A stretch of DNA of 64,000 bases from Bacillota bacterium (GCA_023391105.1 JAEWBO010000010.1:37119-101118), one strand, 5' to 3'. Positions 21,853-30,630 are shown, counted from the first letter of the stretch. A program made the numbers and translations. The notes: generated by a model from the sequence alone, not told the origin.

Positions 21853-23241
21853 TTAGCTTGCCAGTCTCTTTGCGTGCACGCCGTGGAAATAGACGCTCAG
21901 CGGCCACCATAGCACACCGAACACCACAAATATGCTCCACAAGAAGCTGGGTGAGGTCATGAGGTTGATCGCCACCGTCAACGCCGTTGCCAGCAAGCTG
22001 CCCGCGACAGATAGCCCGAACGCGCTCTTTTTTTGCCCGAAATATACACCGGCAGGCCACCAAAGCACGCATAGCGACGGAAACAAGCTCCAAAGAAATC
22101 CCGTTGATGTGATCAGGTTGATCGTCAGCAGCGTCGTGATGACAAGCAAAGAGCCTGCCAAAGCAAACGGGAGAGCTTTGCCTCTCATGAGCATAGCCAG
22201 CGGCCACCAGAGCAGACAAAGCGAAGGAAACACGCTCCACGGGAACGACGGCGATGTGATCAGGTTCACTGCTGCGAGAAACGCAATGGTCATAAAGCTC
22301 GCGGTAATTGCGTAACTCAGCCACTTTTTGCTGCGGGCAAATATCAGTGTCACAGGCCACCACAGCAGACCAAACACTGGGTAAAATGCCCATATCGCGT
22401 CGGGCGAATAGATAAGGTTCACTGCGTTGAGGAAAGCAATGCTTATCGCGCTCATCACAATCGCATACTGATGCGGACAATGCCTGCCGTAAAAATATAT
22501 GGACAGCGGCCACCATAGCACCGCAAATGCCACAAATAGCACCCATGGGCTGGATGGCTCAAGAAAGATGTTTAGTGCGCCATACCATAGGATGACAGAG
22601 AGAGAAGCGAATATCGAAAACTTAAATGCCTCCCTCTGCTTGCCCATATACATCGCGGCCGGCCACAGCGTGACAGGAAAGCACGCGTACAAGGCCCAAG
22701 GGTACGAGGTTTCGAGCATATTGGACGCGATAAAAAACATAATCGTTAATAGTGCTCCGGCAACGGAAAATTTCTTATAATCGTTTCTGAAAAACAGATG
22801 CAGCGGCCACCATAACGTCGCGAAGATCGGATATATCGCCCAAAATCGTCCCGGCGTGAAAACGAGATTGATGACCGGAAAGTAAGCGATGAGAATCAGG
22901 CTGAATAACACAGCAATACATATTGACATCTTATTTCTTAAGTATACGCCCGCGGGAAAGCACAAAAGCGGGGGCAGTGCGTAAAAGAACCAAAGGCTCT
23001 GCGGTGTTGTGATGATATTGACCGCCGCAAGAAATGCCAATGTGGTTAAGCTCCCGGCCATTGCAAAGGCAAGGTAATGCTTTCTGAGACACAGAAAAAC
23101 GCCTATCGGCCACCAGACAACAGCAAATATCGGATAGATACACCAAAGTGTATCCGGCGTTGTGATATAGTTCAGCACCCCAAGCATCACGGCTGTCAGC
23201 AGTGCCCCCGAGACAGCAAATTGGACAGAATATTTTTTCAT
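21853..23241 (-). CDS. Membrane protein of nine tandem LWWP two-helix repeats
   Basis: The 462-residue protein is built almost entirely of nine tandem units of about 48-50 residues. Each has a hydrophobic helix ending near A-(V/I)-N-(L/I)-I-T-(S/T)-P, then (F/L)-L-W-x-(I/V)-(F/Y)-P, then a second helix with V-L-W-W-P-(L/A)-x-V-Y-F and a short basic linker. This gives about 18 transmembrane segments. The same unit occurs once in the protein encoded just upstream (23272-23676). I do not recognise a named family for the repeat. The start at 23241 follows AGAGGTG. It is the third gene of a PadR-led operon, so it may be an envelope-stress or resistance membrane component; that is inference. Confidence 0.85.
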   Translation of the reverse strand: MKKYSVQFAVSGALLTAVMLGVLNYITTPDTLWCIYPIFAVVWWPIGVFLCLRKHYLAFAMAGSLTTLAFLAAVNIITTPQSLWFFYALPPLLCFPAGVYLRNKMSICIAVLFSLILIAYFPVINLVFTPGRFWAIYPIFATLWWPLHLFFRNDYKKFSVAGALLTIMFFIASNMLETSYPWALYACFPVTLWPAAMYMGKQREAFKFSIFASLSVILWYGALNIFLEPSSPWVLFVAFAVLWWPLSIYFYGRHCPHQYAIVMSAISIAFLNAVNLIYSPDAIWAFYPVFGLLWWPVTLIFARSKKWLSYAITASFMTIAFLAAVNLITSPSFPWSVFPSLCLLWWPLAMLMRGKALPFALAGSLLVITTLLTINLITSTGFLWSLFPSLCVLWWPAGVYFGQKKSAFGLSVAGSLLATALTVAINLMTSPSFLWSIFVVFGVLWWPLSVYFHGVHAKRLAS

Positions 23242-23271
23242 GGTTTCACCTCTTTTCTGAAATTCCATTGA

Positions 23272-23676
23272 CTATCTGAACCTTATCCAGCGGAAAAACA
23301 TCGTCAGCGGCCACCACAGCACGCCGAATATCGGGAATATGCACCAAAGAAAGCCCGGTGTTATATACAGGTTAATGAACAGCATGAGCGCAATGATGAG
23401 CAGGCTGCCCACAATTGAATACCCAAGCTGAAGGCCTGCGCCGCTTCTCTTGATCGGCAGCTCCTGCTGGGTGCGCAGCTCGTCTCTTATATCGCTGATG
23501 TCTCCAAACTCCACGATAGCGCGGTTAATCGCGTCTTCCTCGGCCTTTCCTTGAGCAATAAGGTCGTTCACCTTCTCCTGCAGATTCTCGACGATCTCTC
23601 TTTTGAGAGATTCCTTGCGCTCGCTGTCGGGTACCTCCCTGAACAGCGCGTCCACATGCTCCTGAACTTTTTTCAT
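23272..23676 (-). CDS. Permease-prefix/DUF1700-like protein with one LWWP two-helix unit
   Basis: This is a 134-residue protein. Residues 1-80 are helical and charged (EHVDALFREVPDSERKESLK ... AINRAIVEFGDISDIRDELR) and resemble the N-terminal permease-prefix or DUF1700-type domain often encoded next to PadR regulators. Residues 85-130 are a single copy of the LWWP two-helix module repeated nine times in the next gene (FLWCIFPIFGVLWWPLTMFF). Its start overlaps the padR stop by 4 bases. This prefix-plus-one-module protein may be the ancestral unit from which the nine-repeat protein grew. Confidence 0.85.
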   Translation of the reverse strand: MKKVQEHVDALFREVPDSERKESLKREIVENLQEKVNDLIAQGKAEEDAINRAIVEFGDISDIRDELRTQQELPIKRSGAGLQLGYSIVGSLLIIALMLFINLYITPGFLWCIFPIFGVLWWPLTMFFRWIRFR

Positions 23677-24008
23677 TTCCGCTCCTCCATTTCCATGAAA
23701 ATATCAATAATCTCTTTGGTTTTTCGCCATTCCTCAACTTCTTCTCTGAACAGAGCGCGCCCCAAAGGCGTGATGGTGTAATAGCGCCGCCTGCCGCCTA
23801 AGGACACATCTCCCTCGTATGAGGAGATCAGTTCCTTTTTTTCAAGCCGCGCAAACACGGCGTATAGTGTGGCCTCCTTAATCTGGAACCGATCCGATGT
23901 ACGTCTGCTTATCTCTTTGCTTATTTCGTAGCCATAACGGTCCTTTTCGAGTATCAGTCGCAGGATAATTGAATCCAGGTGACCTCTGATAATGTCGCTG
24001 CTGATCAT
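23673..24008 (-). CDS. PadR family transcriptional regulator
   Basis: The 111-residue winged-helix repressor has GHLDSIILRLILEKDRYGYE (about 8-27), which continues with isoleucine and serine, then the recognition segment FQIKEATLYAVFARLEKKEL and the wing GGRRRYYTITPLGR, ending in a short dimerisation helix. PadR proteins usually repress membrane or efflux genes in the same operon in response to small ligands or envelope stress. The next gene overlaps its stop. A roughly symmetric ACAT-N10-ATGT element lies at about 24048-24069 upstream, of the kind bound by PadR proteins. Confidence 0.93.
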   Translation of the reverse strand: MISSDIIRGHLDSIILRLILEKDRYGYEISKEISRRTSDRFQIKEATLYAVFARLEKKELISSYEGDVSLGGRRRYYTITPLGRALFREEVEEWRKTKEIIDIFMEMEERK

Positions 24009-24047
24009 ACTTTCACCTTTCCTTAATTACTCTCGCAGACAGTGTTC

Positions 24048-24069
24048 TAACATATAGTGCACCATGTGA
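24048..24069. promoter_or_regulatory. Candidate PadR operator
   Basis: AACATATAGTGCACCATGTG has an ACAT and an ATGT half-site spaced by 10 bases around a central GTGCAC palindrome, 40 bases upstream of the padR start. PadR operators are usually ATGT-N8-ACAT-like, so the orientation and spacing are not classical. Beside it lies a direct repeat GATAGAG-N8-GATAGAG. Confidence 0.35.
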
Positions 24070-24131
24070 TAGAGTTCTGTCTGATAGAGCAATCTTACTC
24101 CGTTAATTTTTATTTGTCAACGCATTTTTTG

Positions 24132-24137
24132 TATAAT
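24132..24137 (+). promoter_or_regulatory. Probable -10 of the murA promoter
   Basis: A perfect TATAAT lies 110 bases upstream of the chosen murA start. The -35 at the proper distance is only TTTATT, so another hexamer or an activator could be involved. Confidence 0.45.
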
Positions 24138-24246
24138 TTGAAATTAAAAGTTTTGCTGCTGTTTATGCTTAATTTGCAATTTATTTCAGGCTATGTTTTT
24201 ACATTGCGCGGACAAAATAGATACAGAAATTGAAAAAGGAATTTAT

Positions 24247-25521
24247 ATGACGAATTTGACACAACCGATAAAGCCGGGCAAGCGGCTCAAAATCACGGGC
24301 GGCGGTCCGCTTTGCGGCGAATGCGACATCAGCACATCCAAAAACGCTGTGCTGCCTATATTAGCGGCCTCACTCTTAACTGCCGAGCCGGTCACCATAC
24401 ACAAGGTGCCCGACATTAGCGACGTCAAAAATATGTTTACATTATTAAGGGCATTCGGCGCGCGGGTCAGCGTCTCTGACGATTCCGTAACCATCACGAC
24501 CAAATCTATAAGAACCACCTCGCCCGCCGCCAACGTGATGGAGCGTCTGCGCGCATCCATTCTTTTTATGGGGCCGCTGCTCGCGCGCGAGGGCAGTGTC
24601 ACCCTGCCGCTGCCGGGCGGCTGCCGCATAGGCTCTCGCCCGATCGACCTTCACATACAGGGGTTTCGCGCATTGGGTGCCAAATCTGTCACAGTCAATG
24701 GACAGGTGCATGCCTGGGGCCAGCCGCTTCAAGGAGGTCATATCCACCTTGGGTTTCCTTCAGTCGGGGCGACGGAGAATATCATCATGGCGGCAACGCT
24801 TGCCAAAGGCACCACAGTCATAGAAGGCGCAGCCACCGAGCCCGAAATCGATGACCTTGTCAATTTTCTAAATTCCATGGGAGCAAAAGTAACAAATGGG
24901 AAAAGCCGCATTGTGATTGACGGCGTGCAAGAGCTTTCTGGCACGGACTATACGCCGATCTCCGACAGAATTGAGGCAGGCACATTGATGCTGGCAGCGG
25001 CGGTAAGCGGCGGAGATGTCCATCTTCACCGTGCAAACGCGGCACATTTGGCACCCATTTGCGACAAGCTGATGGAAGCGGGTGCGGAAATATTCCCGTT
25101 TGAAGGCGGCCTTAAGGTGCGCGGCCGCGGTGCGCGCCCGATGGAAATCGTCTCTTCCCCGTACCCCGGCTTTCCGACCGACATGCAGGCCCCTTTTACG
25201 GCGGCATGCTGCCTGGCAAACGGCAAAAGCAAAGTCAATGAAACAATCTTTGAGAATCGTTTTTTGCACGTAGACGAGCTAAAGAAAATGGGCGCCGATA
25301 TCACGGTTGATGGCCGTACGGCATATATCAACGGCACAGGGTGTCTGTATGGCGCTGAGGTTACCGCCACAGATCTGCGCGCGGGCGCAGCGCTTTGCAT
25401 TGCGGGGCTGCTCGCTCAAGGAGAAACAATTATCGGCAATATATATCATATGGACCGCGGATATGAAAACTTTGAGGACAAACTGTTGAAACTCGGGGCA
25501 AACATCATGCGCTTGTCATAA
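24247..25521 (+). CDS. murA: UDP-N-acetylglucosamine 1-carboxyvinyltransferase
   Basis: MurA transfers enolpyruvate from phosphoenolpyruvate to UDP-GlcNAc, the first committed step of peptidoglycan synthesis in the cytoplasm. The 424-residue protein has KITGGGPLCGECDISTSKNA at the N-terminus (with the KN pair), the catalytic-loop cysteine in LPGGCRIGSRPIDLH (about 118-132, the fosfomycin-target position) and a C-terminal RAGAALCIAGLLAQG. The start at 24247 follows AAAGGA by 6 bases; the in-frame extension upstream has no site. Together with spoIID and spoIIQ it forms the conserved sporulation/cell-wall block of Firmicutes. Confidence 0.96.
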   Translation: MTNLTQPIKPGKRLKITGGGPLCGECDISTSKNAVLPILAASLLTAEPVTIHKVPDISDVKNMFTLLRAFGARVSVSDDSVTITTKSIRTTSPAANVMERLRASILFMGPLLAREGSVTLPLPGGCRIGSRPIDLHIQGFRALGAKSVTVNGQVHAWGQPLQGGHIHLGFPSVGATENIIMAATLAKGTTVIEGAATEPEIDDLVNFLNSMGAKVTNGKSRIVIDGVQELSGTDYTPISDRIEAGTLMLAAAVSGGDVHLHRANAAHLAPICDKLMEAGAEIFPFEGGLKVRGRGARPMEIVSSPYPGFPTDMQAPFTAACCLANGKSKVNETIFENRFLHVDELKKMGADITVDGRTAYINGTGCLYGAEVTATDLRAGAALCIAGLLAQGETIIGNIYHMDRGYENFEDKLLKLGANIMRLS

Positions 25522-25568
25522 TCGCGGGGCTTAAGCATACACTGCTAAAGATAAGGGGGTGTATTTGT

Positions 25569-26564
25569 TTGTGGAGAAGAGGCCAAGGACTAACTCGCGA
25601 GAGCGCCTTGATCATCGCAATCATCATTTTTGTGCTGCTCGCCGTTGTGTTTCCCGCACTCACCGTTAAAAAAAACATCAGCAAGACACCTCAAGATTCA
25701 GCGCCAGACATCGAGTTCAACATATCCAAGCTGCCTGAGTCCGAGGAAATTATGGTCTGGATAGACGGCGATCTCACCAGAATGCCCATGGAAGAATATC
25801 TTGTCGGTGTTGTGGCGGCGGAGATGCCTGCTTCGTATGAGATGGAAGCGCTTAAAGCGCAGGCCGTGGCGGCGCGTACATATACCCAGTACAAGAAGAA
25901 CCACGGCGGATGCGCGGCGCACACAGGCGCGGATATCTGCTGCGACAGCTCCCACTGTCAAGCCTTTATAACGACAGAGGAAATGGCGGAAAACTGGGGA
26001 AGCGATTCCAGCGATTATATTCAAAAAATCGTGTCTGCCGTTAACGATACAAGCGGCGAGATGATTTATTACGACGGTGAGGAAATCCAAGTGTTCTTCC
26101 ACGCCTCAGCGGGAGGCCGCACCGAGAACAGCGAGAATGTGTATTCAGAAGCGCTCCCGTATCTCGTCAGTGTCGACAGCCAAGGCGAAGAATCATCTTC
26201 CAAATACTATGGAGAAGTTGAAATCAGCCGTGATAAATTCATCAAAAAGATGAAGGCATTTTCTCCAAGCATCAGCTTTGACGCCAAGGCGCTCATCGGC
26301 CATACCACGCGCTTTGACAGCGGCCGCGTCCAGAGCATTGAAATAGGAAGCGAATCATTTACAGGACGTGAGATTCGTCAGATTTTCTCGCTCAACTCTG
26401 CCAATTTTACTGTTGAAGAGGATAGTGATCAGATCAAGTTTGCCACCATTGGCTTTGGACACGGTGTGGGCATGAGCCAGACGGGAGCCAACGCCATGGC
26501 TAAGAAAAAAGCCGATTATATCCAGATACTGACGCATTACTTTACGGGGGTCACCGTCCAATAA
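25569..26564 (+). CDS. spoIID: Stage II sporulation protein D
   Basis: SpoIID is a membrane-anchored lytic transglycosylase that helps the mother-cell membrane move during forespore engulfment. The 331-residue protein has one N-terminal transmembrane segment (about 13-32). Its SpoIID domain holds the catalytic glutamate in VGVVAAEMPASYEMEALKAQ, the ICCDSSHCQAF cysteine/histidine region, FHASAGGRTENSE and a C-terminal GFGHGVGMSQTGAN. Translation starts at a TTG 9 bases after AAGGGGG. It lies 47 bases after murA and is followed by the M23 protein spoIIQ, the usual synteny. Confidence 0.95.
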   Translation: MWRRGQGLTRESALIIAIIIFVLLAVVFPALTVKKNISKTPQDSAPDIEFNISKLPESEEIMVWIDGDLTRMPMEEYLVGVVAAEMPASYEMEALKAQAVAARTYTQYKKNHGGCAAHTGADICCDSSHCQAFITTEEMAENWGSDSSDYIQKIVSAVNDTSGEMIYYDGEEIQVFFHASAGGRTENSENVYSEALPYLVSVDSQGEESSSKYYGEVEISRDKFIKKMKAFSPSISFDAKALIGHTTRFDSGRVQSIEIGSESFTGREIRQIFSLNSANFTVEEDSDQIKFATIGFGHGVGMSQTGANAMAKKKADYIQILTHYFTGVTVQ

Positions 26565-26669
26565 AAATACTTTCATTTTCCCCTATTCAACACCGCTTAT
26601 GACATTTTTTCCGTTCTTGTATTTTTTTGTGCAAAGATGGGAAAGATGTAAACGTGGAGGTGTGAAACA

Positions 26670-27386
26670 ATGAATTTTAATAGCATCAAAGACAAAATAA
26701 ACAAGCAGTCGGTAAAAACATTTTTTCAAAAACAGGGATTATATGTTCTCATTTTTTTATGTGTGGTGGCTGCGGGCATCACAGCCCTCGTGGCTTGGCC
26801 GCGTGCAGATGACGTTCCCGATGACAATGGTACAGATGTCTCATTGATCGACGCTCCCTCGCTTGAGGAAGAGATGGCAGCTGCCAGCCAGACGCCGTCA
26901 CCGGTGCCATCGCCTTCGCCTTCGCCGAGCATGATGCCGTCACAAACGGCAAAGCCGTCACAAGCTGGCTCTAACGGCAGCGGGTCGATATCGCTTAAAA
27001 AACCTGTAGACGGTAAGATCGTCAATTCATTTTCCGGCGATGAACTCGTGTTCTTTGCCTCAATGAATCTTTGGGCCACGCACAACGGCGTTGACATTGA
27101 GGCCGAGAAGGATGCGCCTGTGAGTGCCGCGCTTTCCGGCACAGTTCAGGATGTTTACGCCAACGAAGCAGAGGGTGGTGTGATTAAGATTGAGCACTCC
27201 GACAAAGCTGTTACCATTTACCAGGGTCTCGGTGAAATGAGCGTCAACAAAGGCGACAAAGTCAACGCAGGCCAGCAGATCGGCAAGATCGGCGAAATGC
27301 CCAAGGAGCTCGACCTTTCATACCATCTGCATTTTGAGTACATCGTGAACGAGAAATACAAAGATCCCGCAAAGTACTTCAATTAA
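26670..27386 (+). CDS. spoIIQ: SpoIIQ-type M23 (LytM-domain) membrane protein
   Basis: The 238-residue protein has a transmembrane segment (about 27-44), a Pro/Ser-rich linker (about 72-95) and a LytM/M23 domain at the C-terminus. All zinc-ligand motifs appear present: THNGVDIEA (HxxxD type) and HLHFEY (HxH). Bacillus SpoIIQ lacks one histidine, whereas clostridial SpoIIQ keeps them. In the family it sits on the forespore side and binds mother-cell SpoIIIAH to form a channel or zipper during engulfment. The position right after spoIID supports the assignment. A hairpin terminator follows. Confidence 0.9.
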   Translation: MNFNSIKDKINKQSVKTFFQKQGLYVLIFLCVVAAGITALVAWPRADDVPDDNGTDVSLIDAPSLEEEMAAASQTPSPVPSPSPSPSMMPSQTAKPSQAGSNGSGSISLKKPVDGKIVNSFSGDELVFFASMNLWATHNGVDIEAEKDAPVSAALSGTVQDVYANEAEGGVIKIEHSDKAVTIYQGLGEMSVNKGDKVNAGQQIGKIGEMPKELDLSYHLHFEYIVNEKYKDPAKYFN

Positions 27387-27400
27387 GCAAAAAGCTCTGA

Positions 27401-27431
27401 ATACCCCATTTGCGAAAATCGAGTGGGGTAT
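27401..27431 (+). terminator. Terminator of the murA-spoIID-spoIIQ region
   Basis: ATACCCCA and TGGGGTAT form an 8-base perfect stem around a 15-base loop, followed by TATTATATT, 15 bases after the spoIIQ stop. Confidence 0.8.
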
Positions 27432-27561
27432 TATTATATTCTCCCATCACACTAAAAGACGTTAATTTTCTCCTTGTCACCATTCTTTATCTATATTTGC
27501 AATAACCTTGCCCTTTTGTGTTATAATATATGAACAATTTCAGCTGTACTGGAGGAAACTC

Positions 27562-28530
27562 GTGAGAAAGCTATCCCTTATTATACTGGCCTTGATGCTG
27601 CTGCTGACCGGTTGTGCCACGCAATCGGTCACGGTGATTACGCCCGCACCGACAGCCACTACACAGCCCACACCCGAACCGACACCGTCGCCAACGCCTG
27701 AGCCGACACCGTCACCCACTCCCGAACCGACACCCGATCCATACTTTCCTGACGAGGAGGAAGTCACTATCGAGCCGGATAACGGCTATTGGCTCTACCG
27801 CTCCCCTTCGCTTTTTGTGGAGGTGAATCGTCACTTTGACAAGGATAACGTTATCACCTATTTTGTCGCCGAGATACGAATGAAGGAAGGCGAAAGGGAA
27901 CGTTCAGGCTTTGGCAGACCCGATAAGCCCGGAAAGCGCAGAATGCTTTTTGAGATCGCGCGCAGTTATCAGGCTGTGATTGCCGTGAACGGCGATTATC
28001 TGGACTATGTTGAAGCTGATCCTAAAGGCATTATCATACGAAACGGAGAGACTTACGTTAAACAGGATGCCATAGACACGCTGGCTTTTTATCCCGACGG
28101 CACCATGAGGATCATCCATCCGGGCGAAACCGACGCTGATGCGCTGCTCGAAGACGGCGTCCAGAATTCATTTTCTTTTGGCCCGACGCTGATTAATAAC
28201 GGCGTGATAGAACCCGACATCGATGATCATCGTCTTGCCAGCAAAAAGCCGCGTACGGCTGTGGGTATGATTGAGCCGTATCATTATCTGCTCGTCGTGG
28301 TGGACGGGCGGCAGAGCAAATACAGCAAAGGCATGACGATGGTTGAACTGGCCGATCTTTTTGCGTCGTACGACTGCGAGGTGGCTTACAACCTAGATGG
28401 AGGTGCTTCGGCCACGATGTGCTTTATGGGTGAGCATATCAGCCAATACGAAGGATCTCTGACCGGCCAGCGCTCGGTTCCCGATTCGCTTATGTTTGGG
28501 TTCACGCCGCTTTTGGCCGAGGAGGAATAA
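27562..28530 (+). CDS. Phosphodiester glycosidase (NAGPA/DUF2233) family lipoprotein
   Basis: The 322-residue protein starts at GTG six bases after GGAGG. It has a lipoprotein signal ending in LLTGC (cysteine about 17), a long Thr-Pro-rich linker of TPEPTPSP units (about 35-60) and a NAGPA-type domain. That domain carries VNGDYLDY, TAVGMIEP and the signature CEVAYNLDGGASATMCF near the C-terminus. Domain members release N-acetylglucosamine 1-phosphodiester-linked sugars or act on cell-wall glycopolymers at the membrane surface. An upstream ATG in frame lacks a site. A palindromic repeat begins at its stop codon, followed by two terminators. Confidence 0.88.
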   Translation: MRKLSLIILALMLLLTGCATQSVTVITPAPTATTQPTPEPTPSPTPEPTPSPTPEPTPDPYFPDEEEVTIEPDNGYWLYRSPSLFVEVNRHFDKDNVITYFVAEIRMKEGERERSGFGRPDKPGKRRMLFEIARSYQAVIAVNGDYLDYVEADPKGIIIRNGETYVKQDAIDTLAFYPDGTMRIIHPGETDADALLEDGVQNSFSFGPTLINNGVIEPDIDDHRLASKKPRTAVGMIEPYHYLLVVVDGRQSKYSKGMTMVELADLFASYDCEVAYNLDGGASATMCFMGEHISQYEGSLTGQRSVPDSLMFGFTPLLAEEE

Positions 28531-28568
28531 CCACACCCTAAAAGCTATGCTTTTCAGGGGCTCCGTAA
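28531..28568 (+). repeat. Small palindromic repeat, copy 1
   Basis: Directly after the gene stop, CCACACCCTAAAAGC-TAT-GCTTTTCAGGGGCTCCGTAA forms a hairpin of paired CCCT/AGGG and AAAAGC/GCTTTT arms. Closely related copies follow the stop of rplB (50967-51000, opposite strand, also beginning CCACACCC) and lie after rplQ (37979-38011, opposite strand, ending GGGGCTCCGTAA). Confidence 0.65.
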
Positions 28569-28569
28569 T

Positions 28570-28595
28570 AAAAAAAGCTGCCAATCATGACAGCT
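28570..28595 (-). terminator. Terminator of the reverse-strand gene 28622-29050
   Basis: Reverse-strand AGCTG-TCATGATTGG-CAGCT is followed by seven T residues, 27 bases past the gene stop. Confidence 0.75.
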
Positions 28596-28597
28596 CG

Positions 28598-28623
28598 AAG
28601 AGCCGGTTTTCGGCTCTTTTTTT
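28598..28623 (+). terminator. Terminator of the phosphodiester glycosidase gene
   Basis: AAGAGCCG and CGGCTCTT enclose a 5-base loop and are followed by TTTTTA. It overlaps the stop region of the convergent gene. Confidence 0.8.
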
Positions 28624-29050
28624 ATTGGTTCTGTGATTTCTGAAGAATCTCGTTATCCGGCGCATCAAATATGGAGCTGAAGTCGTCGCTTTCCTCGGGA
28701 GCCGTTGTCGCAACCGGCGTCGGCGAGGGCGTTGGCGAAGGCGTTGGCACCGGAGTTTCTGAGGGCTCCGCTGTTTGAGATACTGTCGGCGCGGGGCCCA
28801 CGGATACGGTGGCATTCGGTTGTGTAAGAAGCAGCACCGCCACTGTGACCACACCGGCAATGAGCACCAGACCCATGGCAACCATTACCGCAAGCAACCC
28901 TTTTGGGATCACCCTGCGTTCATACACCTCTTCAAACTCCCTGCGTGACGGTACATTAACCGTGATGCTGGATGCCACCTTTTTTTCGCTATATAGACGA
29001 GCTGATGGAACGTCCGGTTTCTCCGTCCCACGATCTTTTTTATCTTCCAT
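28622..29050 (-). CDS. Single-pass membrane protein of unknown function with Pro-Thr-rich tail
   Basis: This 142-residue protein starts 6 bases after AGGAGG. It has a charged cytoplasmic N-terminal part (about 1-50, including SITVNVPSRREFEEVYERRV), one transmembrane helix (about 52-75) and an outer region rich in Pro, Thr and Ser (PTPSPTPSPTP) with an acidic end. No domain is recognised. The topology and linker resemble other surface proteins of this window (27562, 26670, 62342). It lies 52 bases downstream of serS start-side neighbour genes' opposite end and has its own terminator, so it is probably a separate unit or the tail of none. Confidence 0.75.
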   Translation of the reverse strand: MEDKKDRGTEKPDVPSARLYSEKKVASSITVNVPSRREFEEVYERRVIPKGLLAVMVAMGLVLIAGVVTVAVLLLTQPNATVSVGPAPTVSQTAEPSETPVPTPSPTPSPTPVATTAPEESDDFSSIFDAPDNEILQKSQNQ

Positions 29051-29102
29051 TAAATTCCTCCTGTAACAGAGCACAAAAACACCACTATCATAGTGAGCTC
29101 TT

Positions 29103-30362
29103 TTAGATAATTACGTCTGTCTTCATGGCCTCTTTAAGTGCCTCTGGTATATCCACTGTGCCGTCGGCACGCTGATAATTCTCGAGAATGGCGGCGACTG
29201 TGCGGCCGATGGCCACGCCGCTGCCGTTGAGCGTATGCACAAACTCATTCTTTTTGGCTTCCGTACGATACCGGATGCCCGCACGGCGTGCCTGAAAATC
29301 GAGGAAATTCGAGCATGACGATATCTCCACATAACGGTTATAGCTTGGCATCCAAACCTCAAGGTCGTATGTTTTGGCTGACGAGAACCCTAAGTCTCCT
29401 GTGCAAAGCTGAACCACACGGTACGGAAGACCTAATTTCTGCAGCACCTTTTCAGCGTCGTTCACCAGGCTTTGCAACTCGTTTTCGGATTCTTCAGGCT
29501 TCACGAACTTGACCAGCTCCACCTTGTTGAACTGATGCAAACGAATCAGTCCGCGCGTATCCCGGCCGGCGCTGCCCGCTTCGGCTCTGAAGCACGCGCT
29601 GTAGGCGGTGTGATAAACCGGCAGTGTTTCCATGATGCTTTCACGGTACATGTTGGTCACCGGCACTTCTGCCGTGGGAATCAGGAAATAGTCCATATTG
29701 GTCACACTGAACGCATCTTCCTCGAACTTGGGAAGCTGACCTGTGCCCTGCATGGCGCTGCGATTCACCATGAACGGCGGGAACACCTCGGTGTAAGGCC
29801 CTTCCAGCGTATGTGTATCGATCATGAAGCTGATGAGACTGCGCTCTAAGCGGCTTCCCAGCCCCTTGTAGAACACAAAGCGCGCACCTGTTACCTTGGC
29901 CGCTGTTTCGAAGTCCAGTATGCCAAGGCTTGTGCCGATGTCCCAGTGCGCCTTGGGTTCAAAATCAAACTGGCGCGGCTCACCCCAGCGCCTTATCTCC
30001 ACATTATCCGCATCGCTAGAGCCAACCGGCACATCGCTCATCGGTTCATTGGGTGTCGACATCAATATATCGTTTATTTGAGCATCAATCGCGCTTAGAT
30101 CTGCGTCGATGGATTTGATCTCATCCGCAACCTGCTTCATCTCGGTAAAAAGCGTTTCCACATCTTCCCCGGCCTTTTTCTTTAGCGGCACTTGTTTGGA
30201 AACTTCATTGCGGCGGGCCTTTAAGCCTTCCGTCTTGACGATCAGCGCTCTGCGCTCTTCATCCAGCTCGGTCACCTGTTCCACAACACCGGTCACACCG
30301 CGTTTGGCAAGGCCTGCAATAACTTCTTCGGGCACTGTCCGTATCCTTTTGATGTCCAGCAT
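29103..30362 (-). CDS. serS: Seryl-tRNA synthetase
   Basis: SerRS charges tRNA-Ser (and tRNA-Sec) with serine. The 419-residue class II enzyme has the N-terminal coiled-coil arm (about 28-105). Motif 2 is in YSACFRAEAGSAGRDTRG (about 267-285), with LIRLHQFNKVE following, and motif 3 in LNGSGVAIGRTVAAILEN (about 380-397). The length is normal. A promoter lies just upstream and no T-box leader is present in the short gap. The adjacent genes are unrelated in function. Confidence 0.97.
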   Translation of the reverse strand: MLDIKRIRTVPEEVIAGLAKRGVTGVVEQVTELDEERRALIVKTEGLKARRNEVSKQVPLKKKAGEDVETLFTEMKQVADEIKSIDADLSAIDAQINDILMSTPNEPMSDVPVGSSDADNVEIRRWGEPRQFDFEPKAHWDIGTSLGILDFETAAKVTGARFVFYKGLGSRLERSLISFMIDTHTLEGPYTEVFPPFMVNRSAMQGTGQLPKFEEDAFSVTNMDYFLIPTAEVPVTNMYRESIMETLPVYHTAYSACFRAEAGSAGRDTRGLIRLHQFNKVELVKFVKPEESENELQSLVNDAEKVLQKLGLPYRVVQLCTGDLGFSSAKTYDLEVWMPSYNRYVEISSCSNFLDFQARRAGIRYRTEAKKNEFVHTLNGSGVAIGRTVAAILENYQRADGTVDIPEALKEAMKTDVII

Positions 30363-30399
30363 AACTACCTCTTTTTTTCAAAATCAAAATCTATTTCGT

Positions 30400-30428
30400 A
30401 TTATCTCATAAAACAAGAAACGGGGCAA
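30400..30428 (-). promoter_or_regulatory. Promoter of serS
   Basis: Reverse-strand TTGCCC (30423-30428) and GATAAT (30400-30405) are 17 bases apart, just after the upstream terminator and about 38 bases before the serS start. Confidence 0.55.
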
Positions 30429-30449
30429 CACGAGGAACAATATTCTTAC

Positions 30450-30480
30450 AAAAAATAGGGCAGGAATTGTATCCCGCCCT
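30450..30480 (-). terminator. Terminator between the PTS permease gene and serS
   Basis: Reverse-strand AGGGCGGG and CCTGCCCT pair (one G-T) around an 8-base loop and are followed by ATTTTTTG. Upstream of it lie two further hairpins (GGGCTG/CAGCCC and GGAAAACC/GGTTTTTC, 30487-30535), the second flanked by CCACACC as in the small palindromic repeat family. Confidence 0.75.
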
Positions 30481-30630
30481 TAGCTTGTCGAAAAACCTAC
30501 GGTTTTCCGCAAGGTGTGGGCTGCGCGTGCACAGCCCGTCTTGCCCACGAATTATATTTTAAAACTTTTTTGTCAGTCTGAAGGCAGTATTTGTATCCCG
30601 TGCTAAGATTGCTCGAGTTGTGACTATCTG

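Noticed and set aside
27652..27745. Short direct repeats that could suggest a CRISPR or VNTR array
   Set aside because: They are in frame and encode the TPEPTPSP linker of a lipoprotein; no unique spacers are present.
30363..30630. T-box leader upstream of serS
   Set aside because: The gap holds a terminator for the upstream gene and an ordinary promoter; no T-box consensus or specifier arrangement was found and the space after the promoter is about 38 bases.
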